A DNA stretch of 19,065 nt from positions 1 to 19,065 of the forward strand of contig CBDFHV010000027.1 of the NCBI GenBank assembly GCA_965247705.1. The letters run 5' to 3'. Below the pieces are notes generated by a model. The model saw only the letters and a list, made by a program, of their open reading frames with translations, made no database searches and was not told the origin of the DNA. The DNA is from CBDFHV01 sp965247705 (GTDB lineage Bacteria; Pseudomonadota; Alphaproteobacteria; Rhodospirillales; CAMCUA01). Positions 1-7,625 of the stretch are shown piece by piece (the stretch's first letter is position 1; every line of letters begins with the position of its first letter). A program made the position numbers and the translations under genes.

Positions 1-77
1 CCCAATCGGAGTACAAATTGGGTGTTTCCTCCCTCAAGACCAAAACTTGGGCCGCGCTTGCGCGGCCTTTCTTTTTG
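1..77 (+). ncRNA. alpha-r8/MmgR-like small RNA, copy A (5' end may lie outside window)
   Basis: Seen: a small hairpin (CCCAAT/ATTGGG, 1-22), then the box TTTCCTCCCT at 25-34, then TCAAGACC, then a GC-rich stem GGCCGCG/CGCGGCC (50-56 with 61-67, loop CTTG) and a T-rich tail (68-77), which is a standard Rho-independent terminator. Hairpin, CCTCC-bearing single strand and terminator is the layout I remember for the alphaproteobacterial alpha-r8 family (MmgR of Sinorhizobium meliloti), whose conserved core I recall as UUUCCUCCCU; that family match is from memory. The CCUCC box could pair with Shine-Dalgarno sequences. Two related units follow at about 285 and 405. It could instead be only the terminator of a gene to the left of the window. 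Confidence 0.55.
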
Positions 78-284
78 CCCCGGCCTAGAGCGGCCGGCCG
101 CGAACCCTTGACCAGCCGCTTGGGAGCAGCGGACCGGCCCGGAGTGTCAGCGGGCAGGGCACCTTCAACATAGTGGAGAGGGCAGACGGCGACAGATGAT
201 CGTCCCATAGGTCGATCAGAACATGGGCGCAGGCACGGAACCCCGCCGCGATGTCGCTAGACTGCTTAAGAAGACGGCGCCGAT

Positions 285-349
285 ACGTGCGCACCGCTCT
301 CTCCTCTCAAGACCCAATTCAGGCCGCGATTTTCGCGGTCCAATTCTTG
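285..349 (+). ncRNA. degenerate second copy of the sRNA/terminator unit (copy B)
   Basis: Seen: CTCTCCTCTCAAGACCC (297-315 region) followed by GGCCGCG (322-328), loop ATTTT, CGCGGTC (334-340) and a weak tail CAATTCTTG. It aligns with copies A and C through TCAAGACC and the stem, but the box has decayed (CTCTCCTCT instead of TTTCCTCCCT) and the T-run is interrupted. The 5' boundary is a guess. It may be a decaying duplicate sRNA gene or a nonfunctional relic. Confidence 0.35.
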
Positions 350-404
350 TATGTGACAACCGTGACGGTCATCACATCCATTCCTCACCGCTCACTATAC
401 AACA

Positions 405-464
405 TTCTCGTATCCTCCCTCAAGACCCAACTTCGGGCCGCGCATTCGCGGCCCCATTTTTTTG
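405..464 (+). ncRNA. alpha-r8/MmgR-like small RNA, copy C
   Basis: Seen: box TATCCTCCCT (411-420), then CAAGACCCAACTTC, a strong stem GGGCCGCG/CGCGGCCC (435-442 with 447-454, loop CATT) and seven Ts (457-463). CACTATACA just upstream (394-403) could be a -10 element, which would give a transcript of about 55-60 nt starting near 405-410. No clear -35 is visible. This is the copy with the best terminator. Duplicated short sRNA genes in tandem are common in alphaproteobacteria. The family assignment rests on the CCTCC-box plus terminator layout. Confidence 0.5.
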
Positions 465-735
465 TTCTTCTCCTGATTCCGGGGCGACGATGGGTGGCAC
501 CGAAAAAAGAAGGCCGGACCCCGAAGGGCCCGGCGAGTTTGACAGGGAGGAACGGAAATCGCCTACAAGGGAGGCCACACGTCTGAGGCGATTTCACGAC
601 CCACAATCCCAAATCGGAGCAACAGGCGATACTGTTCTTCGGTATAGTTAATCCAATGTATGAAGTTGACGGCCGAAATCGTGCTCCGCATGGGTTTGGC
701 CACGTTTCGGCGTTGGGACCACGGGGTTCGGTTGC
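465..735. other. gene-free stretch
   Basis: I see no convincing gene here, nor in 78-284 between sRNA copies A and B. Short open frames exist on both strands, but they lack ribosome-binding sites, recognisable motifs and the GC-rich third-position pattern of the neighbours. The base composition around 590-700 is more AT-rich than the surrounding genes. Confidence 0.4.
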
Positions 736-1257
736 TCAGATTCGGTCCGCCGCCATCAGGCGGGCATGTTCGATGCGGGGACAACGGTCCATGACCACCC
801 AAAGGTCGGCGCTCCGGGCGCGAATCGCCGCCGCCTGATCCTGGACCCCGAGCTGCATCCACACCCCGAGGATGCCCTTGGCGCCCCTCAGGCGGATGGC
901 GTCGTCAACTACCGCGCCGGCCGCTTCGGAGCGGCGAAAGACGTCCACCATATGCACCGGCGGGGGCACGTCGTCGAGAGTCCGGTACACGGGTTGGCTG
1001 AGGATCCCATCGACCGCGGCCCGGGGATTCACCGGCAGAATGCGGTAGCCCCGCTCGAGCAGGAAGGCCATCACCCCATGACTGGGTCGGCAGGGGTCCG
1101 GGCTTGCCCCGACCACGGCGATGGAACTTACCGTGCCCAGCACGTGGCGGAGAAACGAATCCGTCGGCGGCTGGGTATCACCGCTCTGGGTATCACCGCA
1201 CTGGGTATCACCGCTCATGGCGCGGCCGTCGCGGCGCTCCGGGGGCGGTTGCTTCAT
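736..1257 (-). CDS. CoA-binding domain protein (YccU/COG1832-like)
   Basis: The 173-residue product has a Rossmann-type CoA-binding fold. After a nonconserved head, the core runs AVVGASPDPCRPSHGVMAFL with the G-A-S loop, then the strand RILPVNPRA, a second segment VHMVDVFRRSEAAGAVVDDA, and the tail WVVMDRCPRIEHARL containing the conserved Cys-Pro near the C terminus. Proteins of this family bind CoA or a related nucleotide; no enzymatic role is established. The first about 29 residues are variable and contain three five-residue repeats (SGDTQ-type), so translation may really begin at the ATG at 1218. No Shine-Dalgarno precedes either start, and a TATAAT ends about 10 nt before the ATG at 1257, which would suit a leaderless message. 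The gene is divergent from rplM. Confidence 0.85.
   Translation of the reverse strand: MKQPPPERRDGRAMSGDTQCGDTQSGDTQPPTDSFLRHVLGTVSSIAVVGASPDPCRPSHGVMAFLLERGYRILPVNPRAAVDGILSQPVYRTLDDVPPPVHMVDVFRRSEAAGAVVDDAIRLRGAKGILGVWMQLGVQDQAAAIRARSADLWVVMDRCPRIEHARLMAADRI
1171..1215. repeat. three tandem 15-bp repeats
   Basis: CTGGGTATCACCGCT is repeated three times head to tail (1171-1185, 1186-1200, 1201-1215) with one base differing in the middle copy. Read on the minus strand it encodes the SGDTQ, CGDTQ, SGDTQ run near the N terminus of the CoA-binding protein. The 15-bp unit keeps the frame, so copy-number change would only lengthen or shorten the N-terminal tail. Confidence 0.9.
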
Positions 1258-1264
1258 CGTTCAT

Positions 1265-1278
1265 GGTATTATAATACC
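1265..1278. promoter_or_regulatory. 14-bp perfect palindrome with TATAAT on both strands
   Basis: GGTATTATAATACC is self-complementary and reads TATAAT on both strands. On the minus strand it sits about 10 nt before the ATG of the CoA-binding gene, in -10 position for a very short or absent leader. No good -35 is visible at the right distance on the minus strand; on the plus strand TTGCTT lies 15 bp upstream. It could also be an operator. Confidence 0.45.
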
Positions 1279-1315
1279 CTAATCTTAAGTCATTGGTGAA
1301 AAACCTTTTTTCCGC

Positions 1316-1345
1316 TTGACAGCGTTCCCCCGCGCATCCTATAGG
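1316..1345 (+). promoter_or_regulatory. sigma-70-type promoter for rplM-rpsI
   Basis: TTGACA (1316-1321) and TATAGG (1340-1345) are separated by 18 bp, with the rplM start codon about 40 nt further on. The -35 is a perfect consensus, as expected for a ribosomal protein operon. Confidence 0.7.
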
Positions 1346-1387
1346 TCCGGGCGCCGAGGGTGGCTTGCAGCGAAAGGCGAACATCCC

Positions 1388-1852
1388 ATGAAGACTTATT
1401 CGGCCAAACGGTCGGACGTGGAGCGGGGCTGGTACGTGGTTGACGCCAAGGACGCGGTCCTCGGCCGGCTGGCCACCGTGGTCGCTTCCCGGTTGAAGGG
1501 CAAGCACAAGCCCCTCTTTACCCCGCACGTGGATTGCGGCGACAACATCATCGTCGTCAATGCCGACAAAGTTCGGCTGACGGGCCGCAAGCGGACGGAC
1601 AAGGTCTATTACTGGCACACCGGTTTTCCGGGGGGCATCAAATCCCGGACCGCGGGTCAGACCCTCGACGGCAAACATCCGGAGCGGGTGGTGTTGAAGG
1701 CGGTGGAACGGATGATTCCCCGATCACCCCTGGGGCGGCAGATCATGCGCAAGCTGCACGTCTACGCGGGGGGCGATCATCCCCATGAGGCCCAGAATCC
1801 GCAGCCGCTGGACTTGGCGGCATTGAACCCCAAGAACACTCGGGGCGCCTGA
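1388..1852 (+). CDS. rplM: 50S ribosomal protein L13 (uL13)
   Basis: The 154-residue protein is a complete L13. Recognisable blocks are the N-terminal WYVVDAKDAVLGRLAT, the conserved GDNIIVVNADKVRLTGRK, the HTGFPGGIK loop, and AVERMIPRSPLGRQIMRKLHVYAGGDHPH. L13 binds 23S rRNA early in large-subunit assembly. The start at ATG 1388 (MKTYSAKRSDVERGW) matches the family; an upstream in-frame ATG would place the protein start on top of the promoter and is rejected. A weak GCGAAAGGCGAA leader precedes it. rpsI follows two bases after the stop, so the two are one transcript driven by the promoter at 1316-1345. The C terminus is about ten residues longer than in E. coli, as is usual in alphaproteobacteria. 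Confidence 0.97.
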   Translation: MKTYSAKRSDVERGWYVVDAKDAVLGRLATVVASRLKGKHKPLFTPHVDCGDNIIVVNADKVRLTGRKRTDKVYYWHTGFPGGIKSRTAGQTLDGKHPERVVLKAVERMIPRSPLGRQIMRKLHVYAGGDHPHEAQNPQPLDLAALNPKNTRGA

Positions 1853-1854
1853 CC

Positions 1855-2376
1855 ATGGCCGAAGAAACCCAGACCGATCCCGTAACCGAACCCGCCCCAC
1901 AGACCCTGGACGATCTGAAGGATCTGGGCGCCGCCACCGGCGTCATCGAATCGCCGGATGAAACGCTGCCCGAGCCCAAGATCGATCCCCAGGGCCGCTC
2001 CTACGCCACCGGCAAGCGCAAGAACGCCATCGCCCGGGTGTGGATAAAACCGGGTCTGGGCAAGGTCATCGTCAACGGCCGGGAGCTGGAACGCTATTTC
2101 GCCCGCCCCGTGCTGCGGATGATTCTCAACCAGCCCTTCGTCGCCTCGGAACGGGAAAACCAGTACGACGTGACCGCCACGGTGACGGGCGGCGGGTTGT
2201 CGGGGCAGGCGGGCGCGGTTCGCCACGGTATCAGCAAGGCGCTGACCCTGTTCGAGCCGACCCTGCGTCCGACCCTGAAGAAGGGCGGCTTCCTCACCCG
2301 CGATTCCCGCGTCGTCGAGCGCAAGAAGTACGGCCGCCGCAAGGCCCGACGCAGCTTCCAGTTCTCGAAGCGGTAA
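1855..2376 (+). CDS. rpsI: 30S ribosomal protein S9 (uS9)
   Basis: The 173-residue protein has a nonconserved acidic N-terminal extension of about 45 residues followed by the S9 core, starting at SYATGKRKNAIARVWIKPG. Further conserved blocks are GGGLSGQAGAVRHGISKAL and the basic tail DSRVVERKKYGRRKARRSFQ, ending FSKR; the C-terminal Arg reaches the P-site tRNA in the known ribosome structures. The long N-terminal extension is typical of alphaproteobacterial S9. The start ATG lies two bases after the rplM stop, so translation is probably coupled. A terminator follows at 2405-2437. Confidence 0.97.
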   Translation: MAEETQTDPVTEPAPQTLDDLKDLGAATGVIESPDETLPEPKIDPQGRSYATGKRKNAIARVWIKPGLGKVIVNGRELERYFARPVLRMILNQPFVASERENQYDVTATVTGGGLSGQAGAVRHGISKALTLFEPTLRPTLKKGGFLTRDSRVVERKKYGRRKARRSFQFSKR

Positions 2377-2404
2377 CCGGCCACACCCGGACTTGGACAT
2401 CCGA

Positions 2405-2437
2405 TGGGGGCCGCGGTTATCGCCGGGGCCCCTTTTT
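2405..2437 (+). terminator. Rho-independent terminator of rplM-rpsI
   Basis: A GC-rich inverted repeat (GGGGCC with GGCCCC, with an imperfect inner part CGCGG/CCG) is followed directly by TTTTT at 2433-2437. It lies 29 bp after the rpsI stop. Between it and argC (2438-2601) I see no gene and no strong promoter. Confidence 0.7.
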
Positions 2438-2601
2438 CGTGGGCGATTTCATCTTGCAGTGTTGATCCAACGGACCGAGAAACATGTTACCAGGACCCGC
2501 CACCGCAATCCGCCACGCATCGCGCCGTCGACGACGACGAACGCTCGTCCCATTGCCGTGAGAAACCGTCCTAACGACTTGAATTCATGGAGGACATGAA
2601 C

Positions 2602-3654
2602 ATGTCCAGCACATCCAACAAGGCCCGGGTCGCGATCCTGGGGGCAAGCGGCTATACGGGGGCCGAACTGGTTCGGCTGCTTGCCCGGCACGACCACGTC
2701 ACCATCACCGCCCTGACCGCCGACCGCAAGGCGGGTCAGTTCCTCGGCCAGGTGTTTCCCCACCTGGCCGGGCTGGAACTGCCAGACCTGGTGGCCATCG
2801 ACGGGGTCGACTGGTCGGACTGCGACGTTGCCTTCTGCTGTCTGCCCCACGGCACCACCCAGGGAGTCATCGCCGGGCTGCCCGAACACCTCAAGATCAT
2901 CGACCTGTCGGCGGATTTCCGCCTGCGGGACGTGGACACCTACGCCCAGTGGTACGGCCACGCCCACCGGGCGCCCGAGCTGCAGCGGGAAGCCGTCTAC
3001 GGCCTGACCGAATTGGCCCGGGAGGCGGTGCGCCGGGCACGGTTGGTGGCCAACCCGGGCTGCTATCCCACCTCCGCCCAGTTGCCGCTGATTCCCTTGC
3101 TCCGGGACCGATTGATCGAGGCCGAAGACATCATCATCGACGCCAAGTCCGGCGTCAGCGGCGCCGGCCGGTCCTTGAAGGAGAATTTCCTGTTCTCCGA
3201 GGTGGAGGAGGGCATCAATGCCTATGGCGTCGCCAGCCATCGCCACGCACCGGAGATCGAGCAGGGCCTGTCGGAGACCGCGGGCAAGGCGGTGGTGGTC
3301 GCCTTCACCCCCCACCTGGTGCCCATGAACCGGGGCATCCTGTCGACCATTTACGTGCGCCTGGCGGACGGCGGCACGGCCGAGGACCTGCGCCAGACCC
3401 TGTCGGCACAGTATGCCGGCGAGCCTTTCGTGCGGGTGGTGCCGGCGGGGGCCATGCCGGCGACCCGCCACGTACGGGGCTCCAACCACTGCCTGATCGG
3501 GGTATCGCCGGACCGCATTCCCGGCCGCGCGATTCTGGTCTCGGTGATCGACAACCTGGTCAAGGGCGCCTCCGGCCAGGCGGTGCAGAACATGAACGTG
3601 GCCTGCGGCTTCCCCGAGACCGCGGCGTTGGACCAGCAGCCCCTGTTCCCGTAG
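2602..3654 (+). CDS. argC: N-acetyl-gamma-glutamyl-phosphate reductase
   Basis: The 350-residue enzyme catalyses the NADPH-dependent reduction of N-acetyl-glutamyl-5-phosphate to the semialdehyde, the third step of arginine synthesis, in the cytoplasm. The nucleotide-binding motif ILGASGYTGAELVRLL is at residues 12-27. The catalytic cysteine is Cys154 in NPGCYPT, and conserved SGVSGAGRSLKENFLF and the His-rich SHRHAPEIEQ follow. The length fits the long (type 1) ArgC. Three in-frame ATGs compete (2587, 2596, 2602); GGAGG at 2589-2593 overlaps the first and is well spaced (8 nt) only for 2602, so I chose that one. The rpsI-argC neighbourhood is familiar in alphaproteobacteria. Confidence 0.95.
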   Translation: MSSTSNKARVAILGASGYTGAELVRLLARHDHVTITALTADRKAGQFLGQVFPHLAGLELPDLVAIDGVDWSDCDVAFCCLPHGTTQGVIAGLPEHLKIIDLSADFRLRDVDTYAQWYGHAHRAPELQREAVYGLTELAREAVRRARLVANPGCYPTSAQLPLIPLLRDRLIEAEDIIIDAKSGVSGAGRSLKENFLFSEVEEGINAYGVASHRHAPEIEQGLSETAGKAVVVAFTPHLVPMNRGILSTIYVRLADGGTAEDLRQTLSAQYAGEPFVRVVPAGAMPATRHVRGSNHCLIGVSPDRIPGRAILVSVIDNLVKGASGQAVQNMNVACGFPETAALDQQPLFP

Positions 3655-3701
3655 TTGTCTGAACTAGTGGTCTAAGTCTGACAGATGGTTGGGTAGGCCC
3701 C

Positions 3702-4917
3702 ATGGAGCGGAAATTCGACGTCATCGTGGTCGGCGCCGGGCCGGTGGGGATGACCTGCGCCCTGGCTCTGTTCAAGCGCGGGATCAGCGTCTGCGTGGTG
3801 GAGAAAGACCCCGAACCGGTGATCGATCAGCGGGCGGCGTCGATCCATCCGCCGACCCTGGAAATGCTGGACGACCTGGGCGTCGCCCGGGACATCATCC
3901 CCCGGGGCCTGAAGGCACCGACGTTCCAGTACCACGACCGGGCCAGTGGCGAACGGGTGGCCGCGTTCGATTTGGCACTGCTGAAGGACGAGTTTCGCTT
4001 TCCCTTCGTCCTCCAGTACGAACAGTACAAGCTGTCCCGGGACATCGCCGAGACGTTTTCCCGGGAAGCCGGTTTCGACGCCCTCTATGCCCACGCCTTC
4101 GCCGGCGTCGAGCATCGGGATGACCACCTGCGGGTCGCGGTCGACGCCCCCGACGGCGCGGAGACGTTTCAGGCCCGCTATCTGGTGGGCGCCGACGGCG
4201 GGCGGAGCGATGTCCGCCGCGCCGTGGGCATCGAGTTCGAGGGCTTCACCTACGACGAGCGGTTCATCAAGATCGCCACCGAATTCGATTTCCAAAGCGT
4301 CCACCCCGAATACGCCTATCGCAACTACTTCTCGGACCCTGAAGAGTGGTGCAACCTGTTCCGGGTCCGGGGCGAACGACCGGAAGGGCTGTGGCGGGCC
4401 ATCTTTCCCACCCGGGTCGACGAGACCGAAGAGGGCCTTGCGGCCCGAGGCCGTGCAGACCCGGATGCGGAAATTCTTCCCCCACGTCGGCGACTACCGG
4501 GTGGAATACTGCAACGTCTATATGGTCAGCCAACTGGTGGCCAAGACCTTCCGGGCGGGGCGGGTGTGCCTGGTCGGGGATGCGGCCCATGTCAACAATC
4601 CCATTGGCGGGATGGGCATGAACGGCGGCATCCACGACGCGGTCAACCTGGCGGGCAAGCTCGCTCCGGTGGTCCACGGAGAGGCCGGTGAAGACCTGCT
4701 GGACCTCTACAGCCGGCAGCGCCGGTTCGCCGCCGTAGAATACGTTCAGGCCCAAACCATCGCCAACAAGAAGCTCCTCGAGGAACGGGACCCCGAAGTG
4801 CGCCGCCACAACCTGGCCCAGCTCGGCAAGACCGCCGAAAACCCGGACACGGCGAAGGCGTTCATGCGCCGCGCGTCGCTCCTGGAAAGCCTTCGCCGGG
4901 CGGAGGCCGTGACCTGA
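3702..4917 (+). pseudogene. FAD-dependent aromatic-hydroxylase-type monooxygenase, frameshifted
   Basis: All three signatures of the PheA/MhpA/UbiH class are present. The GxGxxG ADP-binding loop VVGAGPVGMTCALALF is at residues 9-24, the DG motif LVGADGGRSDVRR around residue 165, and the GD motif VCLVGDAAHVNNPIGGMG lies in the C-terminal half. The first and second halves are in different frames. Frame 1 runs well to about codon 244 (VDETEE), then turns into low-complexity Arg/Pro sequence; the correct continuation (ALRPEAVQTRMRKFFP) is one base along. Removing one G from GGG at 4433-4435 restores a 404-residue protein of normal length. Such enzymes hydroxylate aromatic or polyketide substrates with NAD(P)H and O2; the substrate cannot be read here. 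It is either a recent pseudogene or a base-call error. ATG 3702 gives the family's N terminus. Confidence 0.85.
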
Positions 4918-5083
4918 CGGGGGTGCGGTCGCGTCCGCAACGGCCGCTGGGCACCGCGGCGTTCGTCGAGACTATTGAACGCCTCTGTCGCCACTGCTTG
5001 ACCAAACGCAAGCCCGGGTGCAAACCCAGGGTGGTGGGAGCGGGCGATCGTCCACGAGGTTGATGATATAAATATGGTGTCCC

Positions 5084-5110
5084 GATTATTGTGATTATTG
5101 CCGATTATTG
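5084..5110. repeat. three GATTATTG direct repeats
   Basis: GATTATTG occurs at 5084-5091, 5093-5100 and 5103-5110, spaced by one and two bases, in an AT-rich island (about 5060-5115) between the convergent monooxygenase and acylase genes. The rest of 4918-5185 holds no gene I can support and no clear terminator. The function is unknown. Confidence 0.6.
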
Positions 5111-5185
5111 CAGTGTTGGGAGCCCACCAAGACACGTCTCGCCGGGCCCTTTCTTCGATCGAGCAAGCGTGGCAGCGTCTTGAAA

Positions 5186-7573
5186 TCACTCCTGTCGGCC
5201 AGTGTCCGAGGTGCTCGGCACCAACCGCAGCACCCCTTCGGCGTCGTCGAGGACATCCAGCGTCACCATCCCCCCGTCGCTCCATTTCTTCGCCAGGTCG
5301 TCGAAATGGGCGGACAAGGGGTTGCCCGACTGACCGGTGGCGATGATGAAGCGGGATTTCGACAAGTCAGCGAGGTCGTAGACGGCCCGCAGACCGCTGC
5401 CGTGGACGTGGGCGTAGGGGTCCTTGTCCCGACCGACGCGCATGCCGCCCCGGTTGACCGTGAATTGTCCGCCATCGGTCTCGACGAACGAGTCGAGCAG
5501 ACCGCCGATAACCGGTATTTGGCCCAGAATTCTGTGGCTGAGGCGGAACCGGTGGACCTGGCCCCAGCGCCAGCTCGCCAGGTCCGGGCCATGGGTCCCG
5601 CTGCCCTCCGCCACCACCCGGTCGAGGGCCGCGGCGGCGAGGCCTTCGCAGCCCTCGGCCCGCAGGGTCCGCGGATCGTCGCACCAGGCCCGGTCCCGGT
5701 CCCAGATCCGCTTGATCACATGGGGACGCAAGCGCCAGTAGTCGTCCATCAAGGATCCAAGTTCGTCGGCGTAGACGCGCCGGTTCAACTCCCGCAGCCA
5801 GGCGGTGAACAGCAGGGGTTCCGGCCGGTCGCGGGCCATGGCGCCATCCCACTCGCGTAACATTTGCAAGGCCCGCTTGCCGCCGGCGCTGGCCGGACGC
5901 GCCTCGCCGAGCAACGCCATCAGGTCCCGCGCCATCAGGGACACCGCATCCATTTGCAGGCGCTGGGCATCGTCGGGGCCGTGGGGCGCCTCCGCACCGA
6001 TCACGTCCCGAATGCGTTGCGCCCGGTAGGGCCGCGCCCAGTCGTCGGTGATGAAGTGGGGATAGTCCTTGGGGTTGATGCGGTTGTTGGCGTTGACGAG
6101 GACTCCCGACGGGGGATTGAGAACGCGGGGAAGCTGATCGAAGGGGATATGGCCGATCCAGTCGGCCTCGCCCGTCCAGCCGGGGGCGGGCATCCATCCC
6201 CGGCCGGAGCGGCGCACGGGCACCCGCCCCGGGGCGACGAAGCCGATGTTGCCGTCCACGTCGGCGTAGGTGATGTTCTGCTGGGGGGCGTGAAACGACT
6301 CCAGCGCCGCCAGGGCCGAAGTCCAGTCGCGGGCGTGGTTGAGGCCCATCGTGGCGTCGGGTGTCCGGTCCTCCGGGTCCAGATACGCCGCCGCCAGGGC
6401 GACCACCGTCCCTGGACCGCCAACGGTTTTCTCAACGGGCACCAGATCGGACAGCACGGGTCCATGGCGGGACTCCCGCACGGTGAGGATCTGATCGTCC
6501 TCGCCCCGCACCCGGATTGTCTCTTTGCGAACCGAGAAGAGTCGGGAACCTTCGGGGGTGAGGTAGCGGTTGGGGTCGGCGGGATCGAGGCGTTCGATGA
6601 ACAGGTCCTGCTGATCGCTGTGGGTGCTGGTGATGCCCCATGCGATGCGGCCGTTGTGACCCAGGACCACCAACGGAACGCCGGGCACGGTGGCGCCCGC
6701 TCCCTGCCATTGCGGGGTATGGATCCGGGCCAGATACCACAGGATAGGGGTATCCAGCCCCAAATGCGGGTCGTTGGCCAGGAGGGGCCGTCCGCTCGGT
6801 GTGCGGGCCCCGGTCACGGCCCAGGCATTGGACATGCCTCCCGGCGCCTTGACCACATCCGGCAGCGCCGCCGCCAGACGCTCCAGTAGCGCATCCGTCC
6901 CGGGCTCATCCGCCCGGGCAACGGTGATGGGGCCGTCGTCCGGATAGGACGGCCACAAGGTGCTAAGCTGCGCTTCGCTCAGCCGGGCACTGAGGCGCGC
7001 CCGCAGCAGTTCATCGCGCCAATTGCCCGACAGACGCATGGCCATGAGCTTCGCCCAGATCAGGGAATCGGCGGGACGCCATGCTTCAGGCGCGAAGCGC
7101 AGGACGAGGAACGTGGGCGGCAAGGCGCCGCCGCGCGTGGCCAGCCAGCCGTTGACTCCGGCGGCGTAAGCGTCCAGCGCTTCCCGCGTTTCCGGTTTCA
7201 ACCGCGCGACCTGGGCTTCCGCCAGGCGTCCCAGGCCCAGAAGCCGAAAGAACCGGTCCGACGCCAGGGCCTTGGGACCGACCACCTCGGCCAGACGGCC
7301 CGACCCCAGGCGGCGCATGGCCTCCATCTGCCACAGCCGGTCCTGGGCGTGGACGAAGCCCAGGCCATACCAGCCGTCTCGCAAACTGTCGGCCTGGATG
7401 CGGGGAATCCCGTGACGGTCGCGAGTCACTGTCACGGTTGCGCCCAGGCCCGGTACGGCGATTTCGCCGTCGATGGCCGGCAGGGACGTGCGCAGCCAGA
7501 CGAAGCCGCCAATCCCGGCAACCCCGACCAGGCCAAGCACGACGATCGTCGCCCATTTGAAAATCGATCGCAT
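5186..7573 (-). CDS. penicillin acylase family Ntn-hydrolase
   Basis: The 795-residue protein belongs to the penicillin amidase/acyl-homoserine-lactone acylase family. These N-terminal-nucleophile hydrolases are made as one chain, cut autocatalytically into alpha and beta subunits, and cleave amide bonds of N-acyl compounds in the periplasm. A hydrophobic segment at residues 8-28 acts as signal peptide or anchor. The alpha region shows RDRHGIPRIQADSLRDGWYG and HAQDRLWQMEAMRRLGSGRL. The predicted nucleophile is Ser248 in GGMSNAWAV, after which come NDPHLGL, the conserved LGHNGRIAWGIT and, near the end, GQSGNPLSAHFDD. The substrate is not predictable; penicillin is unlikely to be the natural one, and quorum-signal or peptide amides are possible. 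No Shine-Dalgarno precedes ATG 7573. The CaiB-type gene lies 52 bp upstream in the same direction. Confidence 0.93.
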   Translation of the reverse strand: MRSIFKWATIVVLGLVGVAGIGGFVWLRTSLPAIDGEIAVPGLGATVTVTRDRHGIPRIQADSLRDGWYGLGFVHAQDRLWQMEAMRRLGSGRLAEVVGPKALASDRFFRLLGLGRLAEAQVARLKPETREALDAYAAGVNGWLATRGGALPPTFLVLRFAPEAWRPADSLIWAKLMAMRLSGNWRDELLRARLSARLSEAQLSTLWPSYPDDGPITVARADEPGTDALLERLAAALPDVVKAPGGMSNAWAVTGARTPSGRPLLANDPHLGLDTPILWYLARIHTPQWQGAGATVPGVPLVVLGHNGRIAWGITSTHSDQQDLFIERLDPADPNRYLTPEGSRLFSVRKETIRVRGEDDQILTVRESRHGPVLSDLVPVEKTVGGPGTVVALAAAYLDPEDRTPDATMGLNHARDWTSALAALESFHAPQQNITYADVDGNIGFVAPGRVPVRRSGRGWMPAPGWTGEADWIGHIPFDQLPRVLNPPSGVLVNANNRINPKDYPHFITDDWARPYRAQRIRDVIGAEAPHGPDDAQRLQMDAVSLMARDLMALLGEARPASAGGKRALQMLREWDGAMARDRPEPLLFTAWLRELNRRVYADELGSLMDDYWRLRPHVIKRIWDRDRAWCDDPRTLRAEGCEGLAAAALDRVVAEGSGTHGPDLASWRWGQVHRFRLSHRILGQIPVIGGLLDSFVETDGGQFTVNRGGMRVGRDKDPYAHVHGSGLRAVYDLADLSKSRFIIATGQSGNPLSAHFDDLAKKWSDGGMVTLDVLDDAEGVLRLVPSTSDTGRQE

Positions 7574-7625
7574 GGAGTCGTTATTTCAAAAGGTTATTGC
7601 GCAAAACTAATGTGAGCTATGTGCA

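Noticed and set aside
85..294. A 69-codon minus-strand frame between sRNA copies A and B
   Set aside because: It starts with GTG, has no Shine-Dalgarno, resembles no family I know, and overlaps repeat copy B.
563..862. A minus-strand frame overlapping the end of the CoA-binding gene
   Set aside because: The part outside the real gene has no recognisable motif; I considered a transposase remnant but could not support it.
1171..1215. CRISPR-like array
   Set aside because: The units are contiguous 15-mers without spacers and lie in a coding sequence; no CRISPR array is seen anywhere in the window.
4425..4450. Programmed ribosomal frameshift in the monooxygenase gene
   Set aside because: No slippery heptamer, no stop codon at the shift and no downstream pseudoknot-like repeat; the family is not known to use frameshifting.
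4746..5285. A minus-strand frame through the GATTATTG island
   Set aside because: It overlaps the ends of two real genes and shows no domain; the Asn/Ile-rich part is just the translated repeats.
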